A DNA stretch of 64,000 bases from Olavius algarvensis spirochete endosymbiont (GTDB lineage Bacteria > Spirochaetota > Spirochaetia > DSM-2461): assembly GCA_900608495.1 (NCBI GenBank), contig UWYT01000278.1:16594-80593 (forward strand), given 5' to 3'. Positions 26,745 through 35,916 of this stretch are shown piece after piece. Position numbers and translations under genes: made by a program. The notes beneath the pieces were generated by a model. That model was not told where the DNA came from. It was given only the letters and a program-made list of their open reading frames with translations, and searched no databases. Positions within the stretch are counted from its first letter, which is position 1. The number at the start of each line of letters is the position of its first letter.

Positions 26745-28268
26745 GTGAAAATTTACGCGTATGCAGCAAGCGGTTTTACAGGGCGATTGGTTTCAGTGGA
26801 AGTTGATATTCGTCGTGGGATTCCCGGATTAGACATTGTTGGCCTTCCCGATAACGCCGTACGCGAATCGCGAGATAGGGTGAGGGTAGCCTTGAAGCGA
26901 AGCGGCTTCAATTTTCCGACAGATCGAATTCTGGTAAATCTTTCGCCGGCCGGACTGAAGAAAGAGGGTGCATCTTACGATCTGCCAATTGCAGTGGGCA
27001 TACTGTGGGCTACCGAACAGGTACAATGCTCAGGTATTCCGGCTGTGCTCTGCGCTGGAGAATTGCTTCTGGATGGCACTGTCTGCCCTGTGAGCGGGAT
27101 ATTGCCGGCCGCTGCCGCGGCGATGGCAGATGGCATCAACAGGTTTATCGTCCCGGAAAGGAATATTGAAGAGGCAAAGACTTTGCCCAATGGCAAAACT
27201 CTGGGTATTGCTCATCTTAGTGATTTGCCGTCCTTGCTGGAAGACGGTTGGAATTCTACAAAGCGAAGAGATGAATCGGACGATAGCGATTCTCATTATC
27301 CGGAGCTATCCGATCTCCGTGGTCAACCTGTTCTAAGAAGGGCTTTGGAAACTGCGGCGGCCGGACGGCATCATTTGCTTATTTTCGGACCCCCGGGAAG
27401 TGGTAAAACCATGGCGGCCCGGGCTTCTGCAAGCCTATTGCCCAATCTCGAATCCGACACGTCTCTGGAAGTTTCTCGAATTTGGTCTCAGGCTGGCAGA
27501 CTTAGTGCCGAATCAGGGCTGGTACGGCGACCTCCGTTTCGGGAACCTCATCATTCTGCCACTATGGAGGGACTCATTGGCGGCGGATACGGTAGGCATC
27601 CGGGGGAGGTATCGCTTGCGCATGGCGGGATTCTCTTCCTCGATGAGGCTCCAGAATTTGGTCAGAAGGCTTTACAATCTCTTAGGGAACCCCTCGAACT
27701 GGGTAGGATCGAGATGGCCAGAGCCGGCAGAAACTGGTGGTATCCGGCAGATTTTCAGCTTCAAATGGCTATGAATCCCTGTCCATGTGGAAATCTAGGT
27801 AGAGAAGATGCCTCGTGTCTATGCAGTATTTCAGAGATGAGCCGATATTGGAGGCGTCTGGGCGGTGCCTTGCTGGACAGGGTGGATATAAGGGTTCCAG
27901 TATCGGTGATAAACCCCGAAAAACTGCTGGAACCTGCCGGGGAAGATAGCAAGACTGTGCGGCTAAGAGTTGTCGCGGCGCGAGTTAGTCAGAAGGAGCG
28001 TTACGCCGATAGTTCGTGGAGCTTCAATGCCGACATTCCACCCGGAAAAATAAATCACCATGTTACTCTTGATGAAGCCTCCACCAAGTATTTTCTGGAG
28101 GCTATACGAAAACTTGGATTATCATCAAGGGCCGCTCATGGTGTCCTTAGGGTTAGCAGAACCTTGGCTGATTTGGACGGGCGTGCGAAGGTTGAGATTA
28201 GTGATGTCCTGGAGGCGCTTCAGCATCGAAGATATGGAGATAGAGATATTTTCTGGGCAACTCTGTAA
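26745..28268 (+). CDS. comM: YifB/ComM-family Mg-chelatase-like AAA+ ATPase
   Basis: A 507-residue AAA+ protein. The N-terminal part (MKIYAYAASGFTGRLVSVEV, LPDNAVRESRDRVRVALKRSG) is the ChlI/ComM substrate-like domain; Walker A is GPPGSGKT at about 215-222, Walker B ILFLDEAPEF, and the Cys motif NPCPCG near residue 345 precedes CLCS. ComM is a hexameric helicase that promotes branch migration in natural transformation, and homologues are found in non-competent bacteria too. GTG start at 26745 has CGGGGA upstream. Function in this host is inferred from family only. Confidence 0.92.
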   Translation: MKIYAYAASGFTGRLVSVEVDIRRGIPGLDIVGLPDNAVRESRDRVRVALKRSGFNFPTDRILVNLSPAGLKKEGASYDLPIAVGILWATEQVQCSGIPAVLCAGELLLDGTVCPVSGILPAAAAAMADGINRFIVPERNIEEAKTLPNGKTLGIAHLSDLPSLLEDGWNSTKRRDESDDSDSHYPELSDLRGQPVLRRALETAAAGRHHLLIFGPPGSGKTMAARASASLLPNLESDTSLEVSRIWSQAGRLSAESGLVRRPPFREPHHSATMEGLIGGGYGRHPGEVSLAHGGILFLDEAPEFGQKALQSLREPLELGRIEMARAGRNWWYPADFQLQMAMNPCPCGNLGREDASCLCSISEMSRYWRRLGGALLDRVDIRVPVSVINPEKLLEPAGEDSKTVRLRVVAARVSQKERYADSSWSFNADIPPGKINHHVTLDEASTKYFLEAIRKLGLSSRAAHGVLRVSRTLADLDGRAKVEISDVLEALQHRRYGDRDIFWATL

Positions 28269-28339
28269 GAATAACGTTCCTCAAATAGGTTTTTCCATCC
28301 AAAAATGCATTCCTGGTTCCTTCATCGCAATCAAGAATT

Positions 28340-28351
28340 TATAATGCTTCT
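28340..28351 (+). promoter_or_regulatory. htrA -10 box, predicted leaderless
   Basis: A perfect TATAAT at 28340-28345 is separated by GCTTCT from the ATG at 28352. The -35 region (TTCCTT at 17 bases) is poor. There is no Shine-Dalgarno before the ATG, so the transcript should start at or beside the start codon. Confidence 0.6.
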
Positions 28352-29557
28352 ATGGTAACACGGAATCGAAGCAACATTCTTTTTGCCCTAATCATAATCT
28401 TACTGCTGGGGATTATTCTGCTAATGGGGATCGGCGTAATCACGCCGAAGACGGAGCCACCCGAAATCAGACAGGCCAACGATGGAACTGTTGCCAAAGA
28501 ATTCGTGTATCAAGAGAGCAAAAAGGTAGTCACTGAAAGCGTTGGTTTCACAGCGGATGAGATTGAGAATATTGCTGTTTATGAGCGCTATAACAAGGCG
28601 GTGGTGAATATTGCGACCGAGGTGGTTGGTTACAACTGGTTTCTTGAGCCGGTGCCAAGAAAGGGTTCGTCGGGATCGGGTTCGATATTTGATGAACGTG
28701 GCTACATTCTAACAAATAATCATGTTGTGGAAAATGCGTACAAGGTTAACATCACCCTGGCGGACGGCGAGCTTTTCGAGGGTGAGGTTGTGGGTGCCGA
28801 TCCGGAAAATGATCTTGCGGTTATTCATTTCGATCCCGGTTCACATCCTCTTGTAACAATTTCCTTCGGCAATTCGGATTCTCTCAAGGTTGGCCAGAAA
28901 GTACTTGCAATTGGAAATCCCTTTGCTTTCGAACGAACGCTTACAACGGGAATAATTTCGGGGTTGGGGAGGCCTTTAAAAAACGATAAGGGAATTATAA
29001 TCAGGAATTTGATCCAGACTGACGCCTCGATAAATCCTGGAAATTCCGGAGGTCCTCTTCTAAATTCCAATGGGGAATTAATAGGAGTGAATACGATGAT
29101 TTATACGCCGTCTGGGGGATCGGTTGGGATTGGCTTTGCCGTGCCAGCTGCCACTGCAAGGCGCGTCGTGCCAGATTTAATGGAGTTTGGTTTCGTTCAG
29201 CGGGGATGGATTGATATTGACCCCGTTCCAATTTTTCCATCTCTTGTGCGATACGCGAAATTGCCTGTTAATCAAGGGATACTGGTTTCGCGAGTGAAAC
29301 CGAACGGGAACGCCGCTGCAGCTGGTTTGAAAGGAGGATCTCCGGATCGGATTGTCCGCAGTGGAGACAGTATAATCTATCTGGGAGGGGATATCATTGT
29401 TGGTATCGATGACGAGCCAGTCGCTTCTATCGAAGATTTTTATGCGGCCTTGGAACAGAGCCGTCCGGGGGATGTAATACGCGTGAAAGTGATACGCAAC
29501 CGTCGTGAACATATCTTGAATATAGCCTTAGACGGTAGAACTGGAGGAACTGATTGA
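28352..29557 (+). CDS. htrA: HtrA/DegP-family serine protease
   Basis: A 401-residue envelope protease-chaperone. It has an N-terminal signal-anchor (residues about 8-28, ILFALIIILLLGIILLMG), a trypsin domain with His124 (NNHVVEN), Asp154 (ENDLAVI) and Ser232 (GNSGGPL), and one PDZ domain (about residues 300-395, DDEPVASIEDFYAAL). The single PDZ and N-terminal anchor are a DegS/HtrA-like layout. It is distinct from the two-PDZ lipoprotein protease at 14642. uvrB overlaps its stop by four bases. Confidence 0.93.
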   Translation: MVTRNRSNILFALIIILLLGIILLMGIGVITPKTEPPEIRQANDGTVAKEFVYQESKKVVTESVGFTADEIENIAVYERYNKAVVNIATEVVGYNWFLEPVPRKGSSGSGSIFDERGYILTNNHVVENAYKVNITLADGELFEGEVVGADPENDLAVIHFDPGSHPLVTISFGNSDSLKVGQKVLAIGNPFAFERTLTTGIISGLGRPLKNDKGIIIRNLIQTDASINPGNSGGPLLNSNGELIGVNTMIYTPSGGSVGIGFAVPAATARRVVPDLMEFGFVQRGWIDIDPVPIFPSLVRYAKLPVNQGILVSRVKPNGNAAAAGLKGGSPDRIVRSGDSIIYLGGDIIVGIDDEPVASIEDFYAALEQSRPGDVIRVKVIRNRREHILNIALDGRTGGTD

Positions 29558-31548
29558 TAGGAGAATTCAGAGTTCACGCTCCATACAATCCTGCCGGCGA
29601 TCAGCCAAACGCCATCGAAGCGCTTGTTAGCGGACTGGACGCAAAACACAAGTATCAGACTCTCTTAGGTGTAACCGGTTCGGGAAAAACATACGCTATG
29701 GCAAAAACCATAGAGAGGACACAGCTACCTGCCCTGGTTATAAGTCATAACAAAACACTCGCCGCTCAACTTTTTCGCGAATTCACGGATTTTTTTCCGA
29801 ATAATGCGGTTGAGTATTTCGTTTCTTACTTCGACTATTACCAGCCCGAGGCCTATCTCCCTTCCCGAGATTTATACATCGAGAAGGATTCCAGTCTGAA
29901 TGAAGAAATCGAGCGAATGCGGTTATCGGCGACTATGAGCCTGATGGAACGCCGAGATGTCATCATTGTAGCCACGGTTTCCTGTATCTATGGACTAGGT
30001 AGTGCGGAAACCTACCGCGACATGAAATTGCAGGTTCATGTTGGTGAAAAAACCGATTTTCATTGTCTGAGAATGAAACTGATTGGGATGCAGTACCAAC
30101 GAAACGATGATGTCCTGGAACGTGGTAAATTTCGAATGCGGGGTGATGTAATGGAGATATTTCCAGCCTATCTCAGTGATATCGCTTATAGAATCAGCCT
30201 TGATTTCGATACTGTGGAAAGTATCGACCGCATTCATTCTCTGACAGGCGAGGTTTTAGAAAGCCTTCAAACCACAACTATTTACGCTGCAAAACATTTT
30301 GTAATGCCGGAAGAACGTATCCGAATGGCCTGCGGTGCTATCCGAGTGGAACTTGGGAATCAATTAGAATTCCTGAACAACACCGGCAAAGCAATTGAGG
30401 CGCAGCGTCTCAAAACCCGAACCGAATATGACATTGAGATGCTCCTGGAAATGGGCTACTGCCCCGGAATTGAAAACTACAGCCGACATCTCACGGGCCG
30501 CGAAATGGGAGAACGGCCAGAGGTGTTATTAGACTACTACCCATCGGAATTTATCACCTTTGTGGATGAATCGCACGTAACACTCTCCCAAATTCGTGCG
30601 ATGTACAATGGCGATAGATCCAGAAAAACCAACCTGGTAAACTATGGATTCCGCTTACCTTCCGCCCTCGATAACAGGCCCTTGATTTATGATGAATTCG
30701 AAAGCCGAGTGGATAGGGTGATTTACGTTTCCGCAACTCCTGGCGAGGAAGAGAGGCGAAAATCCAATGCGATAGTCGAGCAGTTGATACGCCCCACCGG
30801 TCTTCTCGATCCATTTGTCGAAGTTAGACCCTCCGAGGGTCAGATAGAAAATCTATATGCCGAAATCCGCAAGAGAATTCAGGCGGATGAGAGGGTATTG
30901 ATTACCACCCTGACAAAAAAAATGGCTGAGAACCTAACTGATTATCTTGTCAATTTAGGCATAGAAGCACGCTATCTTCACAGTGAGGTTAAAACAATTG
31001 AAAGAGTGGAGCTAATACGTGATTTGAGAAAGGGCGTCTTCGATGTGCTTGTTGGAATAAATCTTCTCAGGGAAGGCCTCGATATACCGGAGGTATCCTT
31101 AACAGTGATAATGGACGCTGACAAAATTGGCTTCCTAAGGAGCAAAACCAGTCTCATCCAAACCATTGGACGGACAGCGCGCAACATAAACGGTCAGGTG
31201 ATAATGTATGCTGATGGTATGAGCGATGCGATGAAAGCAGCCATTCTGGAAACAGAAAGACGACGCGGCATCCAAATTGAGTACAACAGGGAACATGGCA
31301 TCGAACCTGAATCGATCAAAAAGGAAGTTCAGGATATTTTAGTTCGCCGAGAAGAAGAAAAACGCGCCGCTGAAAAGATGAGCATTGAAGTGATGAAGAA
31401 GTCGACCAATTTACTTGATTCCAAGCAAAAAAAACGTCTAATCAAGGCACTCGAAAACGAGATGCTTGAACGAGCAAAAAACATGGAATACGAAGAAGCT
31501 GCTGTACTGCGCGATGAGATTAGACAGCTTAAGGAAGGTGATGTATGA
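29554..31548 (+). CDS. uvrB: UvrABC excinuclease subunit B
   Basis: Damage-verifying helicase-like subunit of nucleotide excision repair. The 664-residue protein has Walker A GVTGSGKT (residues about 39-46), the beta-hairpin YFVSYFDYYQPEAYLP, helicase motifs such as VDESHVTLSQ and SATPGEEE, LREGLDIPEV and QTIGRTARN, and a C-terminal UVR motif (ALENEMLERAKNMEYEEAA) that binds UvrC. TTG start at 29554 overlaps the htrA stop; the next gene overlaps the uvrB stop. uvrA is elsewhere in the window (49895). Confidence 0.97.
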   Translation: MIGEFRVHAPYNPAGDQPNAIEALVSGLDAKHKYQTLLGVTGSGKTYAMAKTIERTQLPALVISHNKTLAAQLFREFTDFFPNNAVEYFVSYFDYYQPEAYLPSRDLYIEKDSSLNEEIERMRLSATMSLMERRDVIIVATVSCIYGLGSAETYRDMKLQVHVGEKTDFHCLRMKLIGMQYQRNDDVLERGKFRMRGDVMEIFPAYLSDIAYRISLDFDTVESIDRIHSLTGEVLESLQTTTIYAAKHFVMPEERIRMACGAIRVELGNQLEFLNNTGKAIEAQRLKTRTEYDIEMLLEMGYCPGIENYSRHLTGREMGERPEVLLDYYPSEFITFVDESHVTLSQIRAMYNGDRSRKTNLVNYGFRLPSALDNRPLIYDEFESRVDRVIYVSATPGEEERRKSNAIVEQLIRPTGLLDPFVEVRPSEGQIENLYAEIRKRIQADERVLITTLTKKMAENLTDYLVNLGIEARYLHSEVKTIERVELIRDLRKGVFDVLVGINLLREGLDIPEVSLTVIMDADKIGFLRSKTSLIQTIGRTARNINGQVIMYADGMSDAMKAAILETERRRGIQIEYNREHGIEPESIKKEVQDILVRREEEKRAAEKMSIEVMKKSTNLLDSKQKKRLIKALENEMLERAKNMEYEEAAVLRDEIRQLKEGDV

Positions 31549-31934
31549 AAAGATTTTTACCTTACATGCTCTGTCTCGTCTTTTTTTTGTTTATCTCTTG
31601 TCGTGATCAGAAGGAATCCCTGTCCCTGGAGCTACCTGCAACTCCAATGCTAACCTCTGAATATCTATGGGGAGTAGCTAACCGTTCTTATCTGAAAGTC
31701 CTCGAATCGCCCGATTTGAACGCGGCTCCCAAGGAAGTGCTGCGCTATGGCGATATTGTAAGAATTGTATCGAAGGTGGCGGCTGGAAGGAATCGTTCCT
31801 ACTGGTTTGAAATTCAAGTGCCCGAATCGGGAAGAACCGGATGGACGCTGGATGAAAATATCAATATTTACGAATCATCTGCCCAGGCTCGTACAGCTCA
31901 GGCAGGCATCCTGGGAACAGCCATTCGACCTTAG
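31545..31934 (+). CDS. Small SH3-like putative lipoprotein
   Basis: A 129-residue protein with a lipoprotein signal (MKRFLPYMLCLVFFLFISC; lipobox Cys19) and a bacterial SH3-like core at about residues 42-110 (YLKVLESPDLNAAPKEVLRYGDIV, then WFEIQVPESGRTGWTLDE). Such domains often bind peptidoglycan or metal ions, but its role is unknown. ATG at 31545 overlaps the uvrB stop. Its 3' end overlaps the convergent thiQ gene by 60 bases, and the last 20 residues lie in that overlap. Confidence 0.8.
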   Translation: MKRFLPYMLCLVFFLFISCRDQKESLSLELPATPMLTSEYLWGVANRSYLKVLESPDLNAAPKEVLRYGDIVRIVSKVAAGRNRSYWFEIQVPESGRTGWTLDENINIYESSAQARTAQAGILGTAIRP

Positions 31935-33008
31935 CCAATCCTCCATAAGCCCGGATAAAAGACGTGCAGATCCCGGCTTAATCGACAACCTGAGTTTCTC
32001 GCCAATCATAGGTGGGGTTGTCTTGGACATATTGCAATCGATTAAATTCGTCTTGTCTCCTACCGCGAGTCGTATCTTCCAGTATCCTCCCGCATACTCG
32101 GTTTCTTCCACCAGGCCCTCAATTTCGGCTTCGACGTGCTTCCCTTCAGACACTTGTAGATTTTCCGGTCTAACGACAAGTGTTGCGGGCAAATCAACAT
32201 CGCAAAATTTATCTTCCAGTGAAATCACGCCCGCATCTGTCTCCACTCTGCTAATGCCAGGGGTTCTCCGAGTGATTTTTTTCACGCGAAGTCGGGTGGT
32301 TCTCCCGATAAAGGTGGCTGCAAAAAGGTTGACTGGATTATCCCATAGATTTCTACTCTTTCCTGCCTGAACTATCCTGCCTGCCCTCATAAGCGCCAAA
32401 TTATCGGCCAGGGCCAGCGCTTCACTTTGATCGTGCGTAACCAGGATGGTGGTGATGCCCGTATTTTTTTGGATCCTTGTAAATTCGCGGCGCAGTTCCT
32501 CTCTCATGGCAGCATCAAGTGAATTAAATGGCTCGTCCATCAGAAGATAATCAGGTTCGGTTGCCAATGCCCTGGCTAGGGCAACGCGCTGTTTTTCACC
32601 GCCGGAGAGCGAAGATGGCTGTTTAGAGGCAACACTCCTCATGCTAACTATATCCAGATAGTGATTTGCGATTGAACGTGCCTCTCTGCGTCTGAAACCA
32701 CGCATCAGGGGACCGTATGCAACGTTATCCATTACGTTAAGGTGGGGGAATAGCGCGTAGTCTTGAAAAACCACACCCATCTTTCTCTTATCCGGCGGTG
32801 AAGCCGTAACATCCCTGTCGCCTTCCAGAATAATTCCGGAGTTTGGGCGTAGAAATCCAGAAGCCAAGTCGAGCATCGTGGTTTTCCCGCAGCCTGAGGG
32901 TCCTAACACTACTGTCAATTGAGCCTTTGGGAAGTGAAGATTTATATATAAATCAAAGCTGTCCCGCGTATACCGGATGTCCTTGAATACCAGTGACTGA
33001 CTACTCAA
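31875..33008 (-). CDS. thiQ: Thiamine ABC transporter ATPase (ThiQ-like, with TOBE)
   Basis: ABC ATPase of 377 residues. Walker A GPSGCGKTTML (about residues 38-48), signature LSGGEKQRVALARALA, Walker B LLMDEPFNSLD and the His switch VTHDQSEAL are intact. Residues 240-365 form a C-terminal TOBE-like domain, so it is longer than E. coli ThiQ (about 230 residues) and more like PotA/FbpC ATPases; the thiamine assignment rests on the TPP riboswitch and ThiB neighbour. TTG start overlaps the thiP stop. It converges with the SH3 lipoprotein. Confidence 0.85.
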   Translation of the reverse strand: MSSQSLVFKDIRYTRDSFDLYINLHFPKAQLTVVLGPSGCGKTTMLDLASGFLRPNSGIILEGDRDVTASPPDKRKMGVVFQDYALFPHLNVMDNVAYGPLMRGFRRREARSIANHYLDIVSMRSVASKQPSSLSGGEKQRVALARALATEPDYLLMDEPFNSLDAAMREELRREFTRIQKNTGITTILVTHDQSEALALADNLALMRAGRIVQAGKSRNLWDNPVNLFAATFIGRTTRLRVKKITRRTPGISRVETDAGVISLEDKFCDVDLPATLVVRPENLQVSEGKHVEAEIEGLVEETEYAGGYWKIRLAVGDKTNLIDCNMSKTTPPMIGEKLRLSIKPGSARLLSGLMEDWLRSNGCSQDACLSCTSLGR

Positions 33009-34654
33009 GTATGACTATCCCCGATTCTGTCAATGGCTAGAAATCCAATAAGAAAAATACAGATAAGAATGGCTCCAAGTGCGGAGGCGGCAAAGATATT
33101 GTAGGTGCCTATCATTCTATAAATTGCCATGGGAATCGTAGTGAAGCTATTTGGAGCAAGAATAATTGACGCGCTCAGTTCACCTGCGGAGAGTGCAAGA
33201 GAGAACACGGCCGCAGTAATGAGGGATTGCTTTGCCATAGGCAGCTCCACGGTGAGGAATGATTTAACGGTATTCGCGCCGGATGAACGGGCGGCCTGCA
33301 GCACCCTGGGCGATATCGTTTTCAGTCCACCGGCCACAATTCGGTAAGCAAAGGGCAGTGCTATTATTGTGTGTGCGCCAATTAAAGCCATCAGGCGTAT
33401 CATTGTCGTGTGTGGAATTCTTTCGATAACAATGAGATAACCTAGTCCCAGGATTATGCTGCTAACCCCCAGCGGAAGAACCATGAGGGCATCTAGAATC
33501 CAGGCTCTCTTTTTGCGCGTTGTATACCAGCTCACCAGAGCCGCGTTGATGGTGGAATTGATTGCAACGATGCTGCCTAGCAACATTGTGCGGATAATTG
33601 AAAGCATTGAAACCGAGAGAATTCCGCCATTTACGTGCAGCAGGTCTCGCCAGTGGTTGAGGGATAGGGCAAGTGTGCCGGCTCTGGTAGATCTTGCGAG
33701 GAAACTGTAGCAAATAATAGATAACAGCGGTGTCAGTATCAATACAAAGATGGGTAACAGATAGAGTGAAATCGCGATAAGCTTTCCAGTGCTTATGCGT
33801 TCAAGCTCCCTCCGAACAGCAGGGGAGTCGTCCAGGTTCCGGCGCCGCAGCCTGGAATCTGTCCAGCCTAGCGCGAGTATAATCGCTACCGTGAAGGTGG
33901 TTTCGATTATGGCTAATGCGGCAGGGCCGCTAAGATCGAATTGATACTTTGTCAGACGAAATATTTCCACTTCAAGAGTGCTTAGTTGAGGGCCACCACC
34001 CAGCACAATGATTACCGCAAAACTGAGAAAGCAATAAAGAAAGGTTATTACCGCGGAATTGAGAATTGCCGGGGCAAGACGTGGGAAGTCAACCGAGAAG
34101 AAGGCGCGAATCGGCGAGGCGCCAAGCGATCGTGAGGCAAGATATGTATTTCGCGGGAGGGAAGACCAGGCATTTCCGACTACTCTCAGAGTAATTGGGA
34201 AGTTGTAGAAAACGTGAGCCATAACTATGGCCCTCAGGGAGTACAAAATTTTCCACCCGTCGGCATCGGAGACAATTAAGCGTAGCAATGAATTGACTAA
34301 ACCGGAATTCCCAAATACGAGAATGAATCCGAGGACAACAAGGATAGACGGCAGTACGAAGGGAATTGTACCAATCGACTTGAGCAATCTCCTGCCGGGA
34401 AATTTCAAACGCCCAATCATGTATGCGCCCGGCAAACCGAGAATGACTGCAAACAGCGTGCTCAATCCAGCCTGTTTGAAAGTCAGCCCAATTATTCCCC
34501 GGTAATACGGGGAGGATATCAATTGCATCATGGTTTTGGGTACCATACCGGTTTTTGTCAGTACGGACGAAATAGGCAGCGCGAACGCCAGGCCCCAAAT
34601 CAGTATCGGCCCGATGAGTATCCAGCCCCCCCCCCATTTAGACTTCGAATTCAC
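33005..34654 (-). CDS. thiP: Thiamine ABC transporter permease
   Basis: A 549-residue inner-membrane permease made of two homologous halves with about 12 membrane helices, as in ThiP/FbpB. Each half has the EAA loop that docks the ATPase: ASRSLGASPIRAFFSVDFP (about residue 181) and AARSSGANTVKSFLTVELP (about residue 449). GTG start at 34654 overlaps the thiB stop. A run of ten G on the coding strand (plus-strand C run at 34626-34635) falls in codons 7-10; a one-base slip would move translation into another frame. This is the only notable oddity. Confidence 0.88.
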   Translation of the reverse strand: MNSKSKWGGGWILIGPILIWGLAFALPISSVLTKTGMVPKTMMQLISSPYYRGIIGLTFKQAGLSTLFAVILGLPGAYMIGRLKFPGRRLLKSIGTIPFVLPSILVVLGFILVFGNSGLVNSLLRLIVSDADGWKILYSLRAIVMAHVFYNFPITLRVVGNAWSSLPRNTYLASRSLGASPIRAFFSVDFPRLAPAILNSAVITFLYCFLSFAVIIVLGGGPQLSTLEVEIFRLTKYQFDLSGPAALAIIETTFTVAIILALGWTDSRLRRRNLDDSPAVRRELERISTGKLIAISLYLLPIFVLILTPLLSIICYSFLARSTRAGTLALSLNHWRDLLHVNGGILSVSMLSIIRTMLLGSIVAINSTINAALVSWYTTRKKRAWILDALMVLPLGVSSIILGLGYLIVIERIPHTTMIRLMALIGAHTIIALPFAYRIVAGGLKTISPRVLQAARSSGANTVKSFLTVELPMAKQSLITAAVFSLALSAGELSASIILAPNSFTTIPMAIYRMIGTYNIFAASALGAILICIFLIGFLAIDRIGDSHT

Positions 34655-35664
34655 TGGCTGAAAATTTCGGTCCAGTTATCTATTATGCGCTGAAATTCCT
34701 CGCTGTTTGTCGCTAAGCTGGGGTAGGGGATAATCTTCCCTGGCTGCAAGGCGGCATCAAACGAAGCTGGGAGCGAAACGTTCTTCATAACAGGCAGCAT
34801 TATGTTATTCATCGCAAGGATTTTTTGAGAGAATTCGTTCAACATGAAATCGATGAAGAGTTCTGCTTCCCGGCGCATTTCAGTACCCTTGACAATTCCC
34901 ATGCTCTCGATTTGCATTAGGTGCCCATCGCTGAATTCGGCTGCCTTGTAGCGTGTATTCCCTTCGTATTCCACATGATATACGGGGCTGGTTCCGTAAC
35001 TAAGTGCCATCGGCGCCTCTCCTGTAACCAGAAGGGTATAACCCTGACTCCATCCATTTGTAATCGTCAGTATTGTTGGTTTCAATCTTTCCCAGTAATC
35101 CGGCCACCGATCCCCATAGACGGCTATGGTCCACAATAGAAACCCGAGTCCCGGGGTTGAGGTTCTCGGGTCCATCAAAACGAGCGATTGTGCATAGGCT
35201 TTGGAGGTTAAGTTTTCGAGTGATGTCGGCGGAGTTTCGAGTAGTTGTGAATCGTAACAAATAGCGAAATAGCCATAATCGTATGGAATCAGGCGGTTTG
35301 ATTTGTCAATTACATATTCAGGCGACACAAGCTCCAGCAATGGAGTTTCATAAGGTTCCAGTATATCGGCATCTAGCGCCCGACTTAGCAAACTGTTATC
35401 GAGTCCAATTATCAAATCTGCCCGCGATTTATCCCTTATGAGCTGATTCAGTGTGGTGATGGCATCTCCCGGCGCATTGAACTCTATGGCTATTCCGGTT
35501 TCTTCGAGGAATGCTGCCGCAATTGCCGAACCTGGTCCCCATTCAGAACTAAACGAATCGTAGGTATACACTACCAGTTTGCCCGCGACATCCCCATCAC
35601 CTCTGGGAAAAAGAGGTTGACAGAATGCAAATAAGAACAGAAATAAAATATGGGTTCGTTTCAT
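34651..35664 (-). CDS. thiB: Thiamine-binding periplasmic protein
   Basis: A 337-residue solute-binding protein with a signal peptide (MKRTHILFLFLFAFCQPLF). The opening of the mature part, LVVYTYDSFSSEWGPG, followed by LIIGLDNSLLSRAL and VDKSNRLIPYDYGYFAICYD, matches ThiB. The gene follows a TPP riboswitch, which supports thiamine or its phosphates as substrate. Its Shine-Dalgarno AAGGA is held in a hairpin (35667-35695). Stop overlaps thiP, so thiB-thiP-thiQ is one operon. Confidence 0.92.
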   Translation of the reverse strand: MKRTHILFLFLFAFCQPLFPRGDGDVAGKLVVYTYDSFSSEWGPGSAIAAAFLEETGIAIEFNAPGDAITTLNQLIRDKSRADLIIGLDNSLLSRALDADILEPYETPLLELVSPEYVIDKSNRLIPYDYGYFAICYDSQLLETPPTSLENLTSKAYAQSLVLMDPRTSTPGLGFLLWTIAVYGDRWPDYWERLKPTILTITNGWSQGYTLLVTGEAPMALSYGTSPVYHVEYEGNTRYKAAEFSDGHLMQIESMGIVKGTEMRREAELFIDFMLNEFSQKILAMNNIMLPVMKNVSLPASFDAALQPGKIIPYPSLATNSEEFQRIIDNWTEIFSQ

Positions 35665-35666
35665 AA

Positions 35667-35695
35667 GAACCGCTCCTTTTGAGTAAGGATGGTTC
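35667..35695 (-). promoter_or_regulatory. Hairpin sequestering the thiB Shine-Dalgarno
   Basis: On the minus strand GAACC-A-TCCTT, a six-base loop ACTCAA, AAGGA-GC-GGTTC forms a ten-pair stem whose AAGGA is the thiB ribosome binding site; the ATG follows two bases later. This is a good translational off-state for the riboswitch just upstream. Confidence 0.7.
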
Positions 35696-35701
35696 AGGGG
35701 T

Positions 35702-35792
35702 TTGAGCCCGTTCCTACGCCGGTATAATCCGGATCAGGTTCACGGGTATAATCTCAGGCTGTACAGGCCACCCCGGAAGCTCTCCGCAGGCA
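35702..35792 (-). promoter_or_regulatory. TPP riboswitch (THI element)
   Basis: Minus-strand aptamer with the conserved blocks GGGGTG, CTGAGA, TACCCG, CTGATCCGGAT and GGCGTAGGAA in the right order. The closing stem pairs GAGC-TTCC with GGAA-...-GCTC. It lies between a possible promoter near 35795-35821 and thiB. TPP binding should lower translation of thiB-thiP-thiQ by favouring the Shine-Dalgarno hairpin. Confidence 0.93.
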
Positions 35793-35904
35793 GGCTATTA
35801 TGATTTTTCAGGCTGAGTCAAGCAACGAATTCGGTTTACATCCTTAAGATTGGAGAATTTTGCGTAGAGTATGTTACTGTCGCACAAAATTCCTTTGAGC
35901 CGTG

Positions 35905-35916
35905 TATAATACTCCC
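35905..35916 (+). promoter_or_regulatory. yggS -10 box, predicted leaderless
   Basis: A perfect TATAAT at 35905-35910 is followed by ACTCCC and the GTG start at 35917. The -35 region is weak; a TG pair abuts the -10. No Shine-Dalgarno is present. The same hexamer-to-start distance of six bases is seen at lepA and htrA. Confidence 0.6.

Noticed and set aside
31765..32370. 201-codon plus-strand ORF over thiQ
   Set aside because: Shadow of the SH3 lipoprotein end and of thiQ on the other strand; the thiQ motifs are decisive.
34089..34637. 182-codon minus-strand ORF starting at the ten-G tract
   Set aside because: It is the shifted frame of thiP, lacks membrane segments and has no family pattern. 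It matters only as the product of slippage.
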